11,806 bases of DNA from JBFYKJ01 sp041306005. Lineage in GTDB: Archaea; Altiarchaeota; Altiarchaeia; JAFGQM01. A program made the translations under genes and the position numbers. Below, one piece after another: positions 1 through 6,891 of the stretch. Below the pieces are notes generated by a model. That model worked only from the letters and a program-made list of their open reading frames with translations. It searched no databases and was not told the DNA's origin. How positions within the stretch are numbered: the stretch's first letter is position 1; each line of letters starts with the position of its first letter. The stretch is taken from NCBI GenBank assembly GCA_041306005.1, contig JBFYKJ010000110.1:1-11806 (forward strand). The letters are read 5' to 3'.

Positions 1-1796
1 TCACCACGCTGCAGCGGGAGCAGCTTTGCTAGCGCCTTTCGCCTGCCCTTCTCGTCGCTCGCAAGGATCATCTCCCTCATCGGGATTATCCTGTCGCCCT
101 CGAAGAACATGTGTTCGGTCCTTGCAAGGCCTATTCCTTCGGCGCCAAAGCCCCTCGCGGTCTTCGTGTCCTTCGGCGTTTCCGCGTTGGCACGAACGCC
201 CAGCTGCCTAAACTCGTCGGCCCACTGCATCAGCGTCCCGAATTCACCGGTCATCTCCGGGTCCTTGACGGGAGCCTTGCCGAGAATTATCTCGCCCGTG
301 CTCCCGTTGAGGGATATGTAGTCGCCCTCGCGGACCACTTTGTCGCCGACCTTGAAGCTCTTCCCGTCGGTTGAGACGAATATGTCTTCCGCGCCCGCGA
401 CGCAGCAGGTCCCCATGCCGCGCGCAACAACGGCGGCGTGCGATGTCATGCCTCCCTTCGCCGTAAGGATGCCTTCGGCAACGGCCATCCCGTGGATGTC
501 CTCGGGCGAAGTCTCGTTTCTCACAAGTATGACCTTCTCGCCCCTGTTGACTACCCAGTCCTCGGCGTCGTCGGCGGTGAAGACGGCTTTGCCGACTGCC
601 GCGCCCGGGGATGCCGGCAGGCCTTTTGCCAGGACCTCGACTTTCGCCTTCGGGTCGATTTGCTTGTGGAGCAGCTGGTTTAAGGCGTTCGGGTCCACGC
701 GCAATACGGCAGTCTTCTTGTCGATCATGCCCTCTTCGAACATGTCAACAGCGATTTTGACAGCCGCAGCGCCCGTCCTCTTGCCGTTCCTTGTTTGGAG
801 GATGTAGAGCTTGCCCTCTTGTATGGTGAACTCCATGTCCTGCATGTCCTTGTAGTGCTTCTCCATCTGCGTCATGAGGCGAGTCAATTCACGGTGCACT
901 GCAGGCATCTCCTTTGCCATCTCGTCCATGCGCTTTGGCGTCCTTATGCCCGCAACGACGTCTTCGCCCTGCGCGTTCATCAGGTACTCGCCGTAGAACA
1001 GCTTTTGGCCCGTCGACGGATCCCGGGTGAAGCATACGCCCGTCCCCGAGTCGTCGCCCATGTTGCCAAACACCATCGTCTGGACGTTTACGGCAGTGCC
1101 CTTCAGGCTTTTCAAGTTGTATATGTCCCTGTACTTTATCGCACGCGGGTTCATCCACGAGCCAAAAACGGCATCGACCGCAAGCTGCAGCTGCTTTATC
1201 GGGTTCTCGGGGAAGCTCTGGCCCGTGGCTTTCTGGACTATGTCCTTGTACTTCTTGACCACTTCTTTGAGATCTTTGGCATTAAGCTCGGTGTCCAGCT
1301 TCACGCCCCTCTTGTTCTTGACTTCCTGGAGCGCGTGCTCGAATTTTTCGTGGGGTACGCCCATCACGACGTCGCCGAACATGTTGATGAACCTCCTGTA
1401 AGAGTCCATGACGAAGCGCTCGTTGGCCGTCTGCTTCACAAAGCCCTCGGCGACTTTGTCGTTCATGCCGAGATTGAGGATCGTGTCCATCATGCCGGGC
1501 ATCGATGCCGCTGCGCCTGACCTTACTGAAACCAGGAGCGGGGCCTTCGGGTCGCCGAACTTGCGCTTCATCTTCCTCTCGAGCGCCTCTATCGCGGCCT
1601 TTATCTCGTCGTTGAATCCTTTCGGGTACTTCTTGTTGTTCGTGTAGTAGACCTGGCACACGTCGGTAGTGATAGTGAAGCCCGGCGGGACCGGCAGCCC
1701 CAGGTTTGTCATCTCCGCCAGGTTGGCGCCTTTGCCGCCCAGCAATTCCTTCATACCCTTGTTGCCTTCCTCGAAGGCGTATACGTACTTTTCCAT
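1..1796 (-). CDS. ppdK: Pyruvate, phosphate dikinase (partial, C-terminus outside window)
   Basis: PPDK reversibly converts pyruvate, ATP and phosphate to phosphoenolpyruvate, AMP and diphosphate in the cytosol, linking lower glycolysis and gluconeogenesis. The reading frame is open from the ATG at 1796 to the left edge (598 codons; the family is about 870-900 aa), so the stop lies outside. The N-terminus carries the ATP-grasp start (KYVYAFEEGN, then LLGGKGANLAEMTNLGLPVP) and the nucleotide-binding segment SVRSGAAASMPGMMDT around residues 92-106. The swivelling phosphohistidine domain contains GGMTSHAAVVARGMG with the predicted phospho-acceptor His453. The beginning of the PEP/pyruvate barrel follows (GVRANAETP, GIGLARTEHMFF). 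These motifs separate it from PEP synthase. The start is fixed by the family N-terminus. It lies 112 bp downstream of the deaminase gene on the same strand and has its own TATA-like box. No frameshift was seen in the stretches translated by eye. Motifs are seen directly; function is family knowledge. Confidence 0.96.
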   Translation of the reverse strand, partial: MEKYVYAFEEGNKGMKELLGGKGANLAEMTNLGLPVPPGFTITTDVCQVYYTNNKKYPKGFNDEIKAAIEALERKMKRKFGDPKAPLLVSVRSGAAASMPGMMDTILNLGMNDKVAEGFVKQTANERFVMDSYRRFINMFGDVVMGVPHEKFEHALQEVKNKRGVKLDTELNAKDLKEVVKKYKDIVQKATGQSFPENPIKQLQLAVDAVFGSWMNPRAIKYRDIYNLKSLKGTAVNVQTMVFGNMGDDSGTGVCFTRDPSTGQKLFYGEYLMNAQGEDVVAGIRTPKRMDEMAKEMPAVHRELTRLMTQMEKHYKDMQDMEFTIQEGKLYILQTRNGKRTGAAAVKIAVDMFEEGMIDKKTAVLRVDPNALNQLLHKQIDPKAKVEVLAKGLPASPGAAVGKAVFTADDAEDWVVNRGEKVILVRNETSPEDIHGMAVAEGILTAKGGMTSHAAVVARGMGTCCVAGAEDIFVSTDGKSFKVGDKVVREGDYISLNGSTGEIILGKAPVKDPEMTGEFGTLMQWADEFRQLGVRANAETPKDTKTARGFGAEGIGLARTEHMFFEGDRIIPMREMILASDEKGRRKALAKLLPLQRG

Positions 1797-1854
1797 TTTC
1801 AACGCGTAACCTATCTTTGTAATGCGAAGAAGAGGTCTTATTAGCAGTAAAAGG

Positions 1855-1863
1855 TATAAAAAA
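1855..1863 (-). promoter_or_regulatory. TATA-like box for ppdK
   Basis: On the minus strand the intergenic region reads TTTTTTATA followed by CCTTTTAC, the most AT-rich block between the two genes. If transcription starts about 26 nt downstream, near 1832, the ppdK mRNA has a leader of about 35 nt. The leader shows no clear Shine-Dalgarno sequence; the start is preceded by TTGAAA. Confidence 0.5.
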
Positions 1864-1908
1864 CGGGATATGCGGTTTGGTTCTTAAAGAGCCCGAAACT
1901 TGGCGTAT

Positions 1909-2403
1909 TCAATAGGCCTTGCCTTTCGCCTTCTTCCACTCCACAAAGAGCTTCTTGCACTCCTCTTTCATAAATCCGCCCTCGACCGCGACCGGGCTCT
2001 TTCCTTTCTTTTTCAGCTCGGCGTCTGACACGGAAAGCTCGCTGAAGCCCGCCTTCTTCGCGTCGGCGATTGATGCGCCGAAGACTATCTTATCGATCTT
2101 AGCCCAGTGTATCGCTGAAAAGCACATCGGGCAGGGCTCTGTGGTGCTGTATATGGTGCAGCCGGAGAGGTCTACGGTCTTCAGTTTGCGGCACGCGGAG
2201 CGGATGGCATTGATCTCGGCGTGGGCGGTGGAGTCGGTGTCCTTCCAGACGGTGTTGTGGGTGCATGCGACGACTTCGGGCTTTGCGCCCGCACCGCCCG
2301 TTCCGCCTTTTCCAGCATCCCGGACTATGCACGCCCCAAACGGGCTCTGGCCCTTCCTGATTCCGGCGCGGGCTTTCCCTATTGCGAGATTCATCGGGTC
2401 CAC
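1909..2403 (-). CDS. Nucleoside deaminase of the cytidine deaminase superfamily (guanine deaminase-like)
   Basis: A 164-aa zinc-dependent deaminase. HAE at residues 61-63 and PCPMC at residues 90-94 supply the zinc ligands (H61, C91, C94) and the catalytic glutamate E63. The surroundings (PFGACIV near residue 21, STTEPCPMCFSAIHWAKI, FGASIADAKKAGF and a C-terminus with EW and a final aromatic) most resemble GuaD-type guanine deaminases, which convert guanine to xanthine in purine salvage. A cytosine or nucleoside deaminase is also possible. Residues 31-42 hold a Gly-rich insertion between two core strands. The start chosen is GTG at 2403, giving MDPMNLA, because a TATA-like box about 25 nt upstream would put the transcript start on it. 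ATG at 2394 is the alternative. Neither has a Shine-Dalgarno sequence. It is divergent from the gene at 2476. Confidence 0.92.
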   Translation of the reverse strand: MDPMNLAIGKARAGIRKGQSPFGACIVRDAGKGGTGGAGAKPEVVACTHNTVWKDTDSTAHAEINAIRSACRKLKTVDLSGCTIYSTTEPCPMCFSAIHWAKIDKIVFGASIADAKKAGFSELSVSDAELKKKGKSPVAVEGGFMKEECKKLFVEWKKAKGKAY

Positions 2404-2420
2404 GCTAGTTTTATGTTCTT

Positions 2421-2475
2421 AGGGCTATAAATCTAACATTGTAAAGCCGTAAATCTGTAGAGCCGTAAATCCAAC
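2421..2475. promoter_or_regulatory. Divergent promoter region with three TAAATC repeats
   Basis: The 72 bp between the deaminase start and the gene at 2476 contains CTATAAATCT (2425-2434) and then AGCCGTAAATC twice with a 16-nt period (2445-2455 and 2461-2471). The first copy is a good TATA element for the minus-strand deaminase (about 25 nt from its GTG). The second is about 25 nt upstream of the plus-strand ATG at 2476 and could be its weaker TATA element. The repeat spacing could also be an operator (inference). Confidence 0.45.
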
Positions 2476-3327
2476 ATGGCGAGTCGCATCGGCACCGCGG
2501 AGCGCAAGAGGCTGAAGGCCGAGGGCATAAGGGTATTTGACATACCCCATGTCGGGGAGCTGGCTCTGACCCCGCTAGGCCGGCACATGCTCGAAAAGCA
2601 CGGCGTCGTGCCGGAGTGGAAGAATATGACCGGCGCTCAGCGTCTCAAGCTCCTCAGGAACGCGACGCGCCTCTGGAGCGAGTGGGACGGCAAGAAGCGC
2701 GGCTATGTCGGCTACGGGCAGGACGGGACCGTCTTCTTTGTCAGGGGCAATGACGGGAGGATAATCACCGCCGAGAAGGTCTTCAAGAATTACATATCCG
2801 ACAGGGCCCGTAGCGAGATGGAGAATACGCCGGGCATAACAAAGAAGCTTATTGAGATGAGGCCGAAGTATTACATGCCCAAGCCCATAGAGTACGACGG
2901 GCGCCTGGCCGGGGAGGCGAACATGCTGTTCTCGGAGCCGGTGGTGAAGCCGACGATGTATGAGATATTGATTAGGAACCTCGGCGGCCGGGACAGGATA
3001 AACCTGCTTGCGGTGGAGAACAAGTTCAGGAAGCAGGCCGGGCTGCCGAAGAAGCGGGGCAGGGGGGTCGTCCTGAGCCGGGCTGAGCTGGAGCGGGCCG
3101 ACAAGGAGATCTCGGAGCACATGAGGGCGCTAGGGCGCGACGCGGACTACGCTTACGGCGACAACGCCATCGTAGTCGGCAAGACGCGGCCGATGAGGGT
3201 GGGCGGCAAGAGGAAGACTGTCGGCGGCAAGAGGAAGACTGTCGGCGGCAAGATGATAAGGAAGGTCATACTCAAGATAATAGACCAGCCGGGGCAGCGC
3301 GTAGCGTGGGACGAGGTGGCGTATTGA
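2476..3327 (+). CDS. Hypothetical basic protein with C-terminal VGGKRKT repeats
   Basis: A 283-aa protein that I do not recognise. No signal peptide or membrane helix is visible, so it is probably cytosolic. The N-terminal half is mixed helix and strand (AERKRLKAEGIRVFDIPHVG, then a segment rich in W, R and K around residues 48-80, then a YVGYGQDGTVFFVRGNDGRI beta-rich stretch). The C-terminal third is strongly basic and includes two perfect copies of VGGKRKT plus a partial third (residues 242-259), which looks like a flexible nucleic-acid-contacting tail. The ATG at 2476 is preceded by CCAAC, matching other starts here, and a TATA-like box sits about 25 nt upstream, so the mRNA may be leaderless. 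Coding status is supported by length, composition and start context; no function is assigned. Confidence 0.8.
   Translation: MASRIGTAERKRLKAEGIRVFDIPHVGELALTPLGRHMLEKHGVVPEWKNMTGAQRLKLLRNATRLWSEWDGKKRGYVGYGQDGTVFFVRGNDGRIITAEKVFKNYISDRARSEMENTPGITKKLIEMRPKYYMPKPIEYDGRLAGEANMLFSEPVVKPTMYEILIRNLGGRDRINLLAVENKFRKQAGLPKKRGRGVVLSRAELERADKEISEHMRALGRDADYAYGDNAIVVGKTRPMRVGGKRKTVGGKRKTVGGKMIRKVILKIIDQPGQRVAWDEVAY
3199..3252 (+). repeat. 21-bp in-frame tandem repeat
   Basis: Two 21-bp units (3199-3219 and 3220-3240), differing at one base, and a 12-bp partial third (3241-3252) encode VGGKRKT, VGGKRKT and VGGK inside the 283-aa gene. The near-identity at the DNA level points to recent slippage or duplication. 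Confidence 0.9.
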
Positions 3328-3341
3328 TGGGCCATTGGATC

Positions 3342-3365
3342 ATGCATTAGATTATGCATTAGATC
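3342..3365. repeat. 12-bp tandem repeat after the 283-aa gene
   Basis: ATGCATTAGATT (3342-3353) is followed directly by ATGCATTAGATC (3354-3365), 11 of 12 identical, each with the palindrome ATGCAT. It lies in the 100-bp spacer between two plus-strand genes. Its role is unknown. Confidence 0.8.
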
Positions 3366-3395
3366 GAGCACTGATGCCGTCTGCGGGGCGGAATG

Positions 3396-3402
3396 GTTTT
3401 TA
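3396..3402 (+). promoter_or_regulatory. TATA-like box of the 157-aa gene
   Basis: The sequence GTTTTTAA is the only AT-rich block upstream of the ATG at 3428 and is centred about 28 nt before it. This spacing predicts a leaderless transcript starting at or next to the start codon. Confidence 0.5.
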
Positions 3403-3427
3403 AGCGTTCGCCCGTTATAAGGACGAT

Positions 3428-3901
3428 ATGGCCCCCAAACGCATGAGGCCCGAGAATCCGCTGTCGCACCACATGGTCGAAGCCAGCGAGTGGCTTAAGG
3501 GGCAGCGCAGGAAAGGCCCGCTGACTGAAGCGTCTTTCAAAGAATGGCTGAACGACCATAAAAGCCCCAAGGCCCGCCTGCAGATTCTGGGCCAGCTTGA
3601 GAGGGAGAAAGGGTCGTTTGAACGGAGCGTCCCGCGGATGGAGGCGCTAAGGAGCGTGCCCGCCAGGGAACTGCCCGAGCTTTGGTCCCTGGCCGGGAGC
3701 ATGCTCATGCAAAACACGCCGCCGGCACTCGTAGTGCCCGAGATAGCCAATCGTCTGGTCGATAGCGCGGGCATGGGCCCCGCCGAGGCCCGGGCGGCCG
3801 CAAGGCACATAGTGGCGGACGCCCGCGAGCACGTGCCCCAGAGGGAGCGCAAGAAGGGCCCAGTGCTTGCCGAGATACTTAAGCGCAAGCGCCGACTGTG
3901 A
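3428..3901 (+). CDS. Hypothetical helical basic protein
   Basis: A 157-aa protein of unknown family. It is rich in Arg, Lys, Glu and Ala, appears mainly helical, and has no signal peptide or membrane segment. It ends in a basic tail (ILKRKRRL). The segment around residues 18-60 (VEASEWLKG, then GPLTEASFKEWL, then EREKGSF) resembles part of the following gene product (see the gene at 3912). The central part (residues 76-138) has regular amphipathic helices, including PPALVVPEIANRLVDSAGM and ARAAARHIV. The antisense frame is also open across this gene, as is common in GC-rich DNA. The plus strand is preferred for its promoter spacing and soluble composition. It is followed after 10 nt by the 145-aa gene, probably in one transcript. 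Confidence 0.78.
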   Translation: MAPKRMRPENPLSHHMVEASEWLKGQRRKGPLTEASFKEWLNDHKSPKARLQILGQLEREKGSFERSVPRMEALRSVPARELPELWSLAGSMLMQNTPPALVVPEIANRLVDSAGMGPAEARAAARHIVADAREHVPQRERKKGPVLAEILKRKRRL

Positions 3902-3911
3902 GCCTACCCAA

Positions 3912-4349
3912 ATGCCCGAAATACCATCGCCAGGCACAGGCTCCAAGAGACCGCGCAGTGCTATGGGTTTGCACGCCGGCGAGAGCTTCCTCGGCGCCCT
4001 CCAGGAGGCGTTCGAGCACTTCCAGGGCAACGGAAAGCGGCTGACTGAAGCCAGGCTTAGACGGTACATAAGGGCAAGGTACCCGCGCCTTGAGGGGCGG
4101 ATAATCGCCGACCGCGCGGCATGGGAGGGTTCTATTAGGGCCAAGGGCATCGGCCTGAAGCGCAGGGGCGCTTTTATTCGCCCCGAATGCGCATATTTGC
4201 AGTATTTGAAATCCGGGTCGCAGGGCGGCTTTGCCGAATGGCTGAAAGCGGAGAACCCAAAGCTGCTGGCGGCCGCGAGAAAGAAGCTCGAGGTCTTCAA
4301 GCGCAGGGCGTCCCGAAAGGCGGCAGCGCGGGAGACCCGCCACTTATAA
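3912..4349 (+). CDS. Hypothetical basic protein, possible distant paralogue of its upstream neighbour
   Basis: A 145-aa protein, start ATG at 3912 preceded by CCCAA. An in-frame ATG at 3867 would overlap the previous gene by 35 nt and is less likely. The protein is very basic, with helices and several tryptophan and aromatic positions. Residues 20-65 (ALQEAFEHFQG, KRLTEARLRRYI, AAWEGSI) can be laid against residues 18-60 of the preceding 157-aa protein, sharing EA, LTEA, a Pro-basic turn and E-x-GS; at DNA level they share GCTGACTGAAGC. A second helical part (GGFAEWLKAENPKLLAAARK) and an Arg/Lys tail follow. Nucleic-acid binding is a reasonable guess from charge only. It ends 5 bp before the convergent stop codon of the NurA-like gene. 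Family unknown. Confidence 0.75.
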   Translation: MPEIPSPGTGSKRPRSAMGLHAGESFLGALQEAFEHFQGNGKRLTEARLRRYIRARYPRLEGRIIADRAAWEGSIRAKGIGLKRRGAFIRPECAYLQYLKSGSQGGFAEWLKAENPKLLAAARKKLEVFKRRASRKAAARETRHL

Positions 4350-4354
4350 TCCGC

Positions 4355-5524
4355 TCACCCCTCGTAGTCAAAAGGCCTTGAGTCCCTTCTCTTTCTCGTG
4401 TACATCGACAGGTACTCGTCCCCGAAGCCCTTGAATATCTGCTTTTGGATAAGCAGGCACGTCCTCTCCATCAGCTTCTTGGGAAGCTCCGCGTCGCTGT
4501 GCGCGATATACAGCGGGATGGGGTAGCCGTACCTCTTTGGTATCTGGGACAGGTGGGTCAGCATCGATGCTATCCCCTTTGCCGTCTCGCCTATGCTTTT
4601 GCCTTCGGCCGCAGACTCGGGACTCAATATTGTAGAGGACTCATGACCCAAGACTGTAGACAGTGAAGTCTCCTCCCTCTTCCCGTACCACGGGAAATCG
4701 ACCCGCATCGCCCTGCCGAACTGCGTGGCTTGGAGGTAAAACGTCGGGAACAGGCAGTCGATGCCCGTGTTCTTCACCACCCAGTCGCGGCCCTTGTTGG
4801 AGACCGGGATGAAGGGTTTTGTCGCAGTCGGGGAGAACTTTTCCAGCCGCTGGGCGTATAATTGTATTAATGACGCATCGGTCAGTGAGGACGCCGCGCG
4901 GGAGGACTCCTTTGTGAGGCCCTTTTCCGATAGGTAGCCTATCAGGCCGCGGGAAGTGGAATCCTCAGAGACGCCTACTACCTGCACGCCCATCTCCCGG
5001 GCGAGCTTGAGCATTCCGCGGACCGACGCTATATACGCTCGGTACTCATCTATCTTGATCGGGTCTATCTCGACACCGACAAGAAGGGAACCGTCTATCA
5101 GTAGGCAGTCGGGGCGGAACTTTTCGATGAGAGTCGATGCCGTCTCGTATTCCATCGCGGCGCGCAGGAACTGGACGCGGGCCTTTGTCTGCCGGTTGAC
5201 TGGTATGACCCCAAGGTCCAGATCCCTTATGAACTCGCCCTCCGCGCCTTTCCCGGAAGTTTTCCCTGCCTTCGCTTTCTTGATCAGCCCGCTCGCGCGG
5301 ACCATATACACTGCGACGCCGGCGAGCTCCTGCAGCCCCTCGCCGCCGTCCACGGCGGCGATGGAGCCCGAAAACTCGCGCGGCTCCGCCGAATAGAGCA
5401 TCCGCTCAAGCTCCGAGTCGCGCAGGATCGCATCGACGCCCTTCCTTATCCCTGCTACCACAGAGTCCATCTCCGCCTTTTTCCCGGCGACGCGCCGGGA
5501 CCAGAGCTCGTAGTAGTTTGGCAT
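4355..5524 (-). CDS. nurA: NurA-like 5'-3' nuclease
   Basis: A 389-aa protein matching the NurA nuclease domain. NurA works with the HerA ATPase to resect DNA ends for recombination, alongside Mre11-Rad50 in archaea. The conserved acidic motifs are visible in order: SIAAVDGGEG (D59), an acidic helix at E125/E127 (AAMEYETAS), CLLIDGSLLVG (D144), VVGVSED (residues 182-188) and a C-terminal YPIPLYIAHSDAE with H342. These fit the family's metal-binding acidic residues and late histidine. Length is normal. The ATG at 5524 is preceded by GTCAAG, like other starts here, with a TATA-like block about 40 nt upstream. No herA is present in this window, although the two are often adjacent in archaea. Residues 289-303 (TVLGHESSTIL) contain a DNA repeat also found near 10355. 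Family call is confident; partner is unknown here. Confidence 0.88.
   Translation of the reverse strand: MPNYYELWSRRVAGKKAEMDSVVAGIRKGVDAILRDSELERMLYSAEPREFSGSIAAVDGGEGLQELAGVAVYMVRASGLIKKAKAGKTSGKGAEGEFIRDLDLGVIPVNRQTKARVQFLRAAMEYETASTLIEKFRPDCLLIDGSLLVGVEIDPIKIDEYRAYIASVRGMLKLAREMGVQVVGVSEDSTSRGLIGYLSEKGLTKESSRAASSLTDASLIQLYAQRLEKFSPTATKPFIPVSNKGRDWVVKNTGIDCLFPTFYLQATQFGRAMRVDFPWYGKREETSLSTVLGHESSTILSPESAAEGKSIGETAKGIASMLTHLSQIPKRYGYPIPLYIAHSDAELPKKLMERTCLLIQKQIFKGFGDEYLSMYTRKRRDSRPFDYEG
4642..4661. repeat. Dispersed 20-bp repeat, copy 1
   Basis: CATGACCCAAGACTGTAGAC here matches 10355-10374 (CATGACTCAAGACTGAAGAC) at 18 of 20 positions in the same orientation. This copy lies inside the nurA-like gene in a low-conservation stretch (about residues 289-295); the other is intergenic. 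Confidence 0.6.
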
Positions 5525-5621
5525 CTTGACCAGCTGGCGTATCCCATCGCCTGAACCCCCGTTTTAATTGAAGTCCGGCTAATAATAAGGCTCCGACCGG
5601 ACCGCAAACCCGAAAACCAAG
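5525..5621. promoter_or_regulatory. Divergent promoter region between the NurA-like gene and the surface-protein pair
   Basis: GTTTTAATTG (5561-5570) is the AT-rich block for the minus-strand nuclease, giving a predicted leader of about 10-15 nt. TAATAATAAGG (5580-5590) is the block for the plus-strand gene at 5622, giving a leader of about 10 nt. Neither leader contains a clear Shine-Dalgarno sequence. Both starts are preceded by CAAG. Confidence 0.5.
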
Positions 5622-6866
5622 ATGAGACCCGCTATCGCATTGTTCTCCATTGCGCTCCTGGCGACTGCAGCGGCCGGGTTCCCTTATGTATTAGTCGAGG
5701 CAAACGACGAAGGCGCCACGTTCTATTTTCCCTGCAAGGCAAACACCGAGTGCTATATACCCGGGCAGAAGTATTGCGGCCTGGGGGATGTTGATAAAGT
5801 CGAGTGCGTCGGCAGTGCCAGGTGCGAGGTGACCTGCAAGCCCGCGGATTACATAAAGACGGGCGGGGACTGCAAAACGTGCATTATAGGCGTGGCGCCG
5901 CGCGAAAAGACTGCCGGCCGACCGCTGGGGATAAGCGTAAGGAGGTCGGGCACCGGCACCCCCGTCCTAGCGGAAGTTGATGTCTATTTCGGCGGAAAAC
6001 TGGGGGCCAGGGAGACGCCGACGCCCCTCATGTGCGTAAACGTGGTCGAAACGACGTATTTCGCTGGCGAGCTTGTGCTCTCGACCCGGACGGACCGCTT
6101 CGGGAATGCATCATTCACGCCTGCCAAGCCGGGCCAGTACGTCATAAAAGCCGCCAGCAAGTATATATGGTTCCAGGTAGGCGACAGCGAAGGTAAAACC
6201 TATGTCTGCGGCAACGGGTTTTGCGAGTCCGCGCTTGGGGAAGACAAGAACACCTGCCCGCGGGACTGCGTCGAACGGAACACAACGCCGCAAGAGGAGT
6301 GCGTGCCCGAGGGGGGTCTCGCGGAATCCGGCAGATCGTGCTGCGCGGGGCTGACGGCCGCTAAGATATTCATATCCGGCCAGTCCGGCGAATGCAAAGA
6401 GGCCAATTCAGCCGGCCGCATATGCATCGCCTGCGGCAACGGCGAGTGCCGCACGGCCGAGGACAGATGTAACTGCCCGGCAGACTGCGGGAGCCGTATC
6501 GAGCACACGGGCCAAAACCAGCCGCAGGGCAACGATATGATCTTGCTTATACTGCTCGCGATAGCCGCCTGCGGGGCAGTTGTGGCGCTTTTAAAGACAG
6601 GCAAACTTAATATGAGCAGGCGTATGCAACCGGTGGGCGGGCGCATGCAGACAGGCGGATGGCCAAAAACCGGGTATGCCGAGCTGGAAACGGGATACCC
6701 AAAGCCTGAAGCCGGATACAACCAGGCAATGCCCGCAGAGCCGGGGTATGCCGCGGCAAGGCCTGCTGAGGCTGCAACGCCTAAGGGAATGGGGAGATGC
6801 CCCGCATGCGGGGCCGAAGCGCCCTCGGGCTGCGCGGCCTGCATGAGGTGCGGGATGAGGCTGTGA
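5622..6866 (+). CDS. Secreted Cys-rich single-pass membrane protein with cytoplasmic zinc ribbon (paralogue A)
   Basis: A 414-aa protein. Residues 1-19 form a signal peptide ending in TAAAG. The ectodomain starts with a Cys-rich block (FPCKANTEC, YCGLGDV, CEVTCK). A beta-sandwich-like segment follows (GVAPREKTAGRPLGISV to PGQYVIKAASKYIWFQVGD), then CGNGFCESALGEDKNTC from C196, a CC-containing block (SGRSCCAGL) and a second CGNGECRTAEDRCNC from C271. A transmembrane helix spans about residues 306-326, followed by basic residues, so the tail should be cytoplasmic. The tail has repeated Gly-Tyr motifs (TGYAELETGYPKPEAGYN, EPGYAAARP) and ends in a zinc ribbon C393-x2-C396-x10-C407-x2-C410. This is the layout of a surface sensor or adhesin with an intracellular interaction module. 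The function is unknown. The next gene is a paralogue, 25 nt downstream in the same direction. Confidence 0.88.
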   Translation: MRPAIALFSIALLATAAAGFPYVLVEANDEGATFYFPCKANTECYIPGQKYCGLGDVDKVECVGSARCEVTCKPADYIKTGGDCKTCIIGVAPREKTAGRPLGISVRRSGTGTPVLAEVDVYFGGKLGARETPTPLMCVNVVETTYFAGELVLSTRTDRFGNASFTPAKPGQYVIKAASKYIWFQVGDSEGKTYVCGNGFCESALGEDKNTCPRDCVERNTTPQEECVPEGGLAESGRSCCAGLTAAKIFISGQSGECKEANSAGRICIACGNGECRTAEDRCNCPADCGSRIEHTGQNQPQGNDMILLILLAIAACGAVVALLKTGKLNMSRRMQPVGGRMQTGGWPKTGYAELETGYPKPEAGYNQAMPAEPGYAAARPAEAATPKGMGRCPACGAEAPSGCAACMRCGMRL

Positions 6867-6891
6867 TTCGCGTTCAAAAAGAAACCTGAAA

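Noticed and set aside
795..1520. Long plus-strand open frame (241 aa) opposite ppdK
   Set aside because: It is antisense to conserved PPDK motifs and has a His/Leu/Val-rich composition typical of a shadow frame in GC-rich DNA.
3199..3252. Possible CRISPR-like repeat array
   Set aside because: The repeats are direct, without spacers, in frame, and only two and a half copies.
3647..4300. Minus-strand open frame of 217 aa across the two orphan genes
   Set aside because: It overlaps two adjacent plus-strand frames with better promoter and start context, and its composition (Ala/Leu/Pro/Arg) looks like a shadow.
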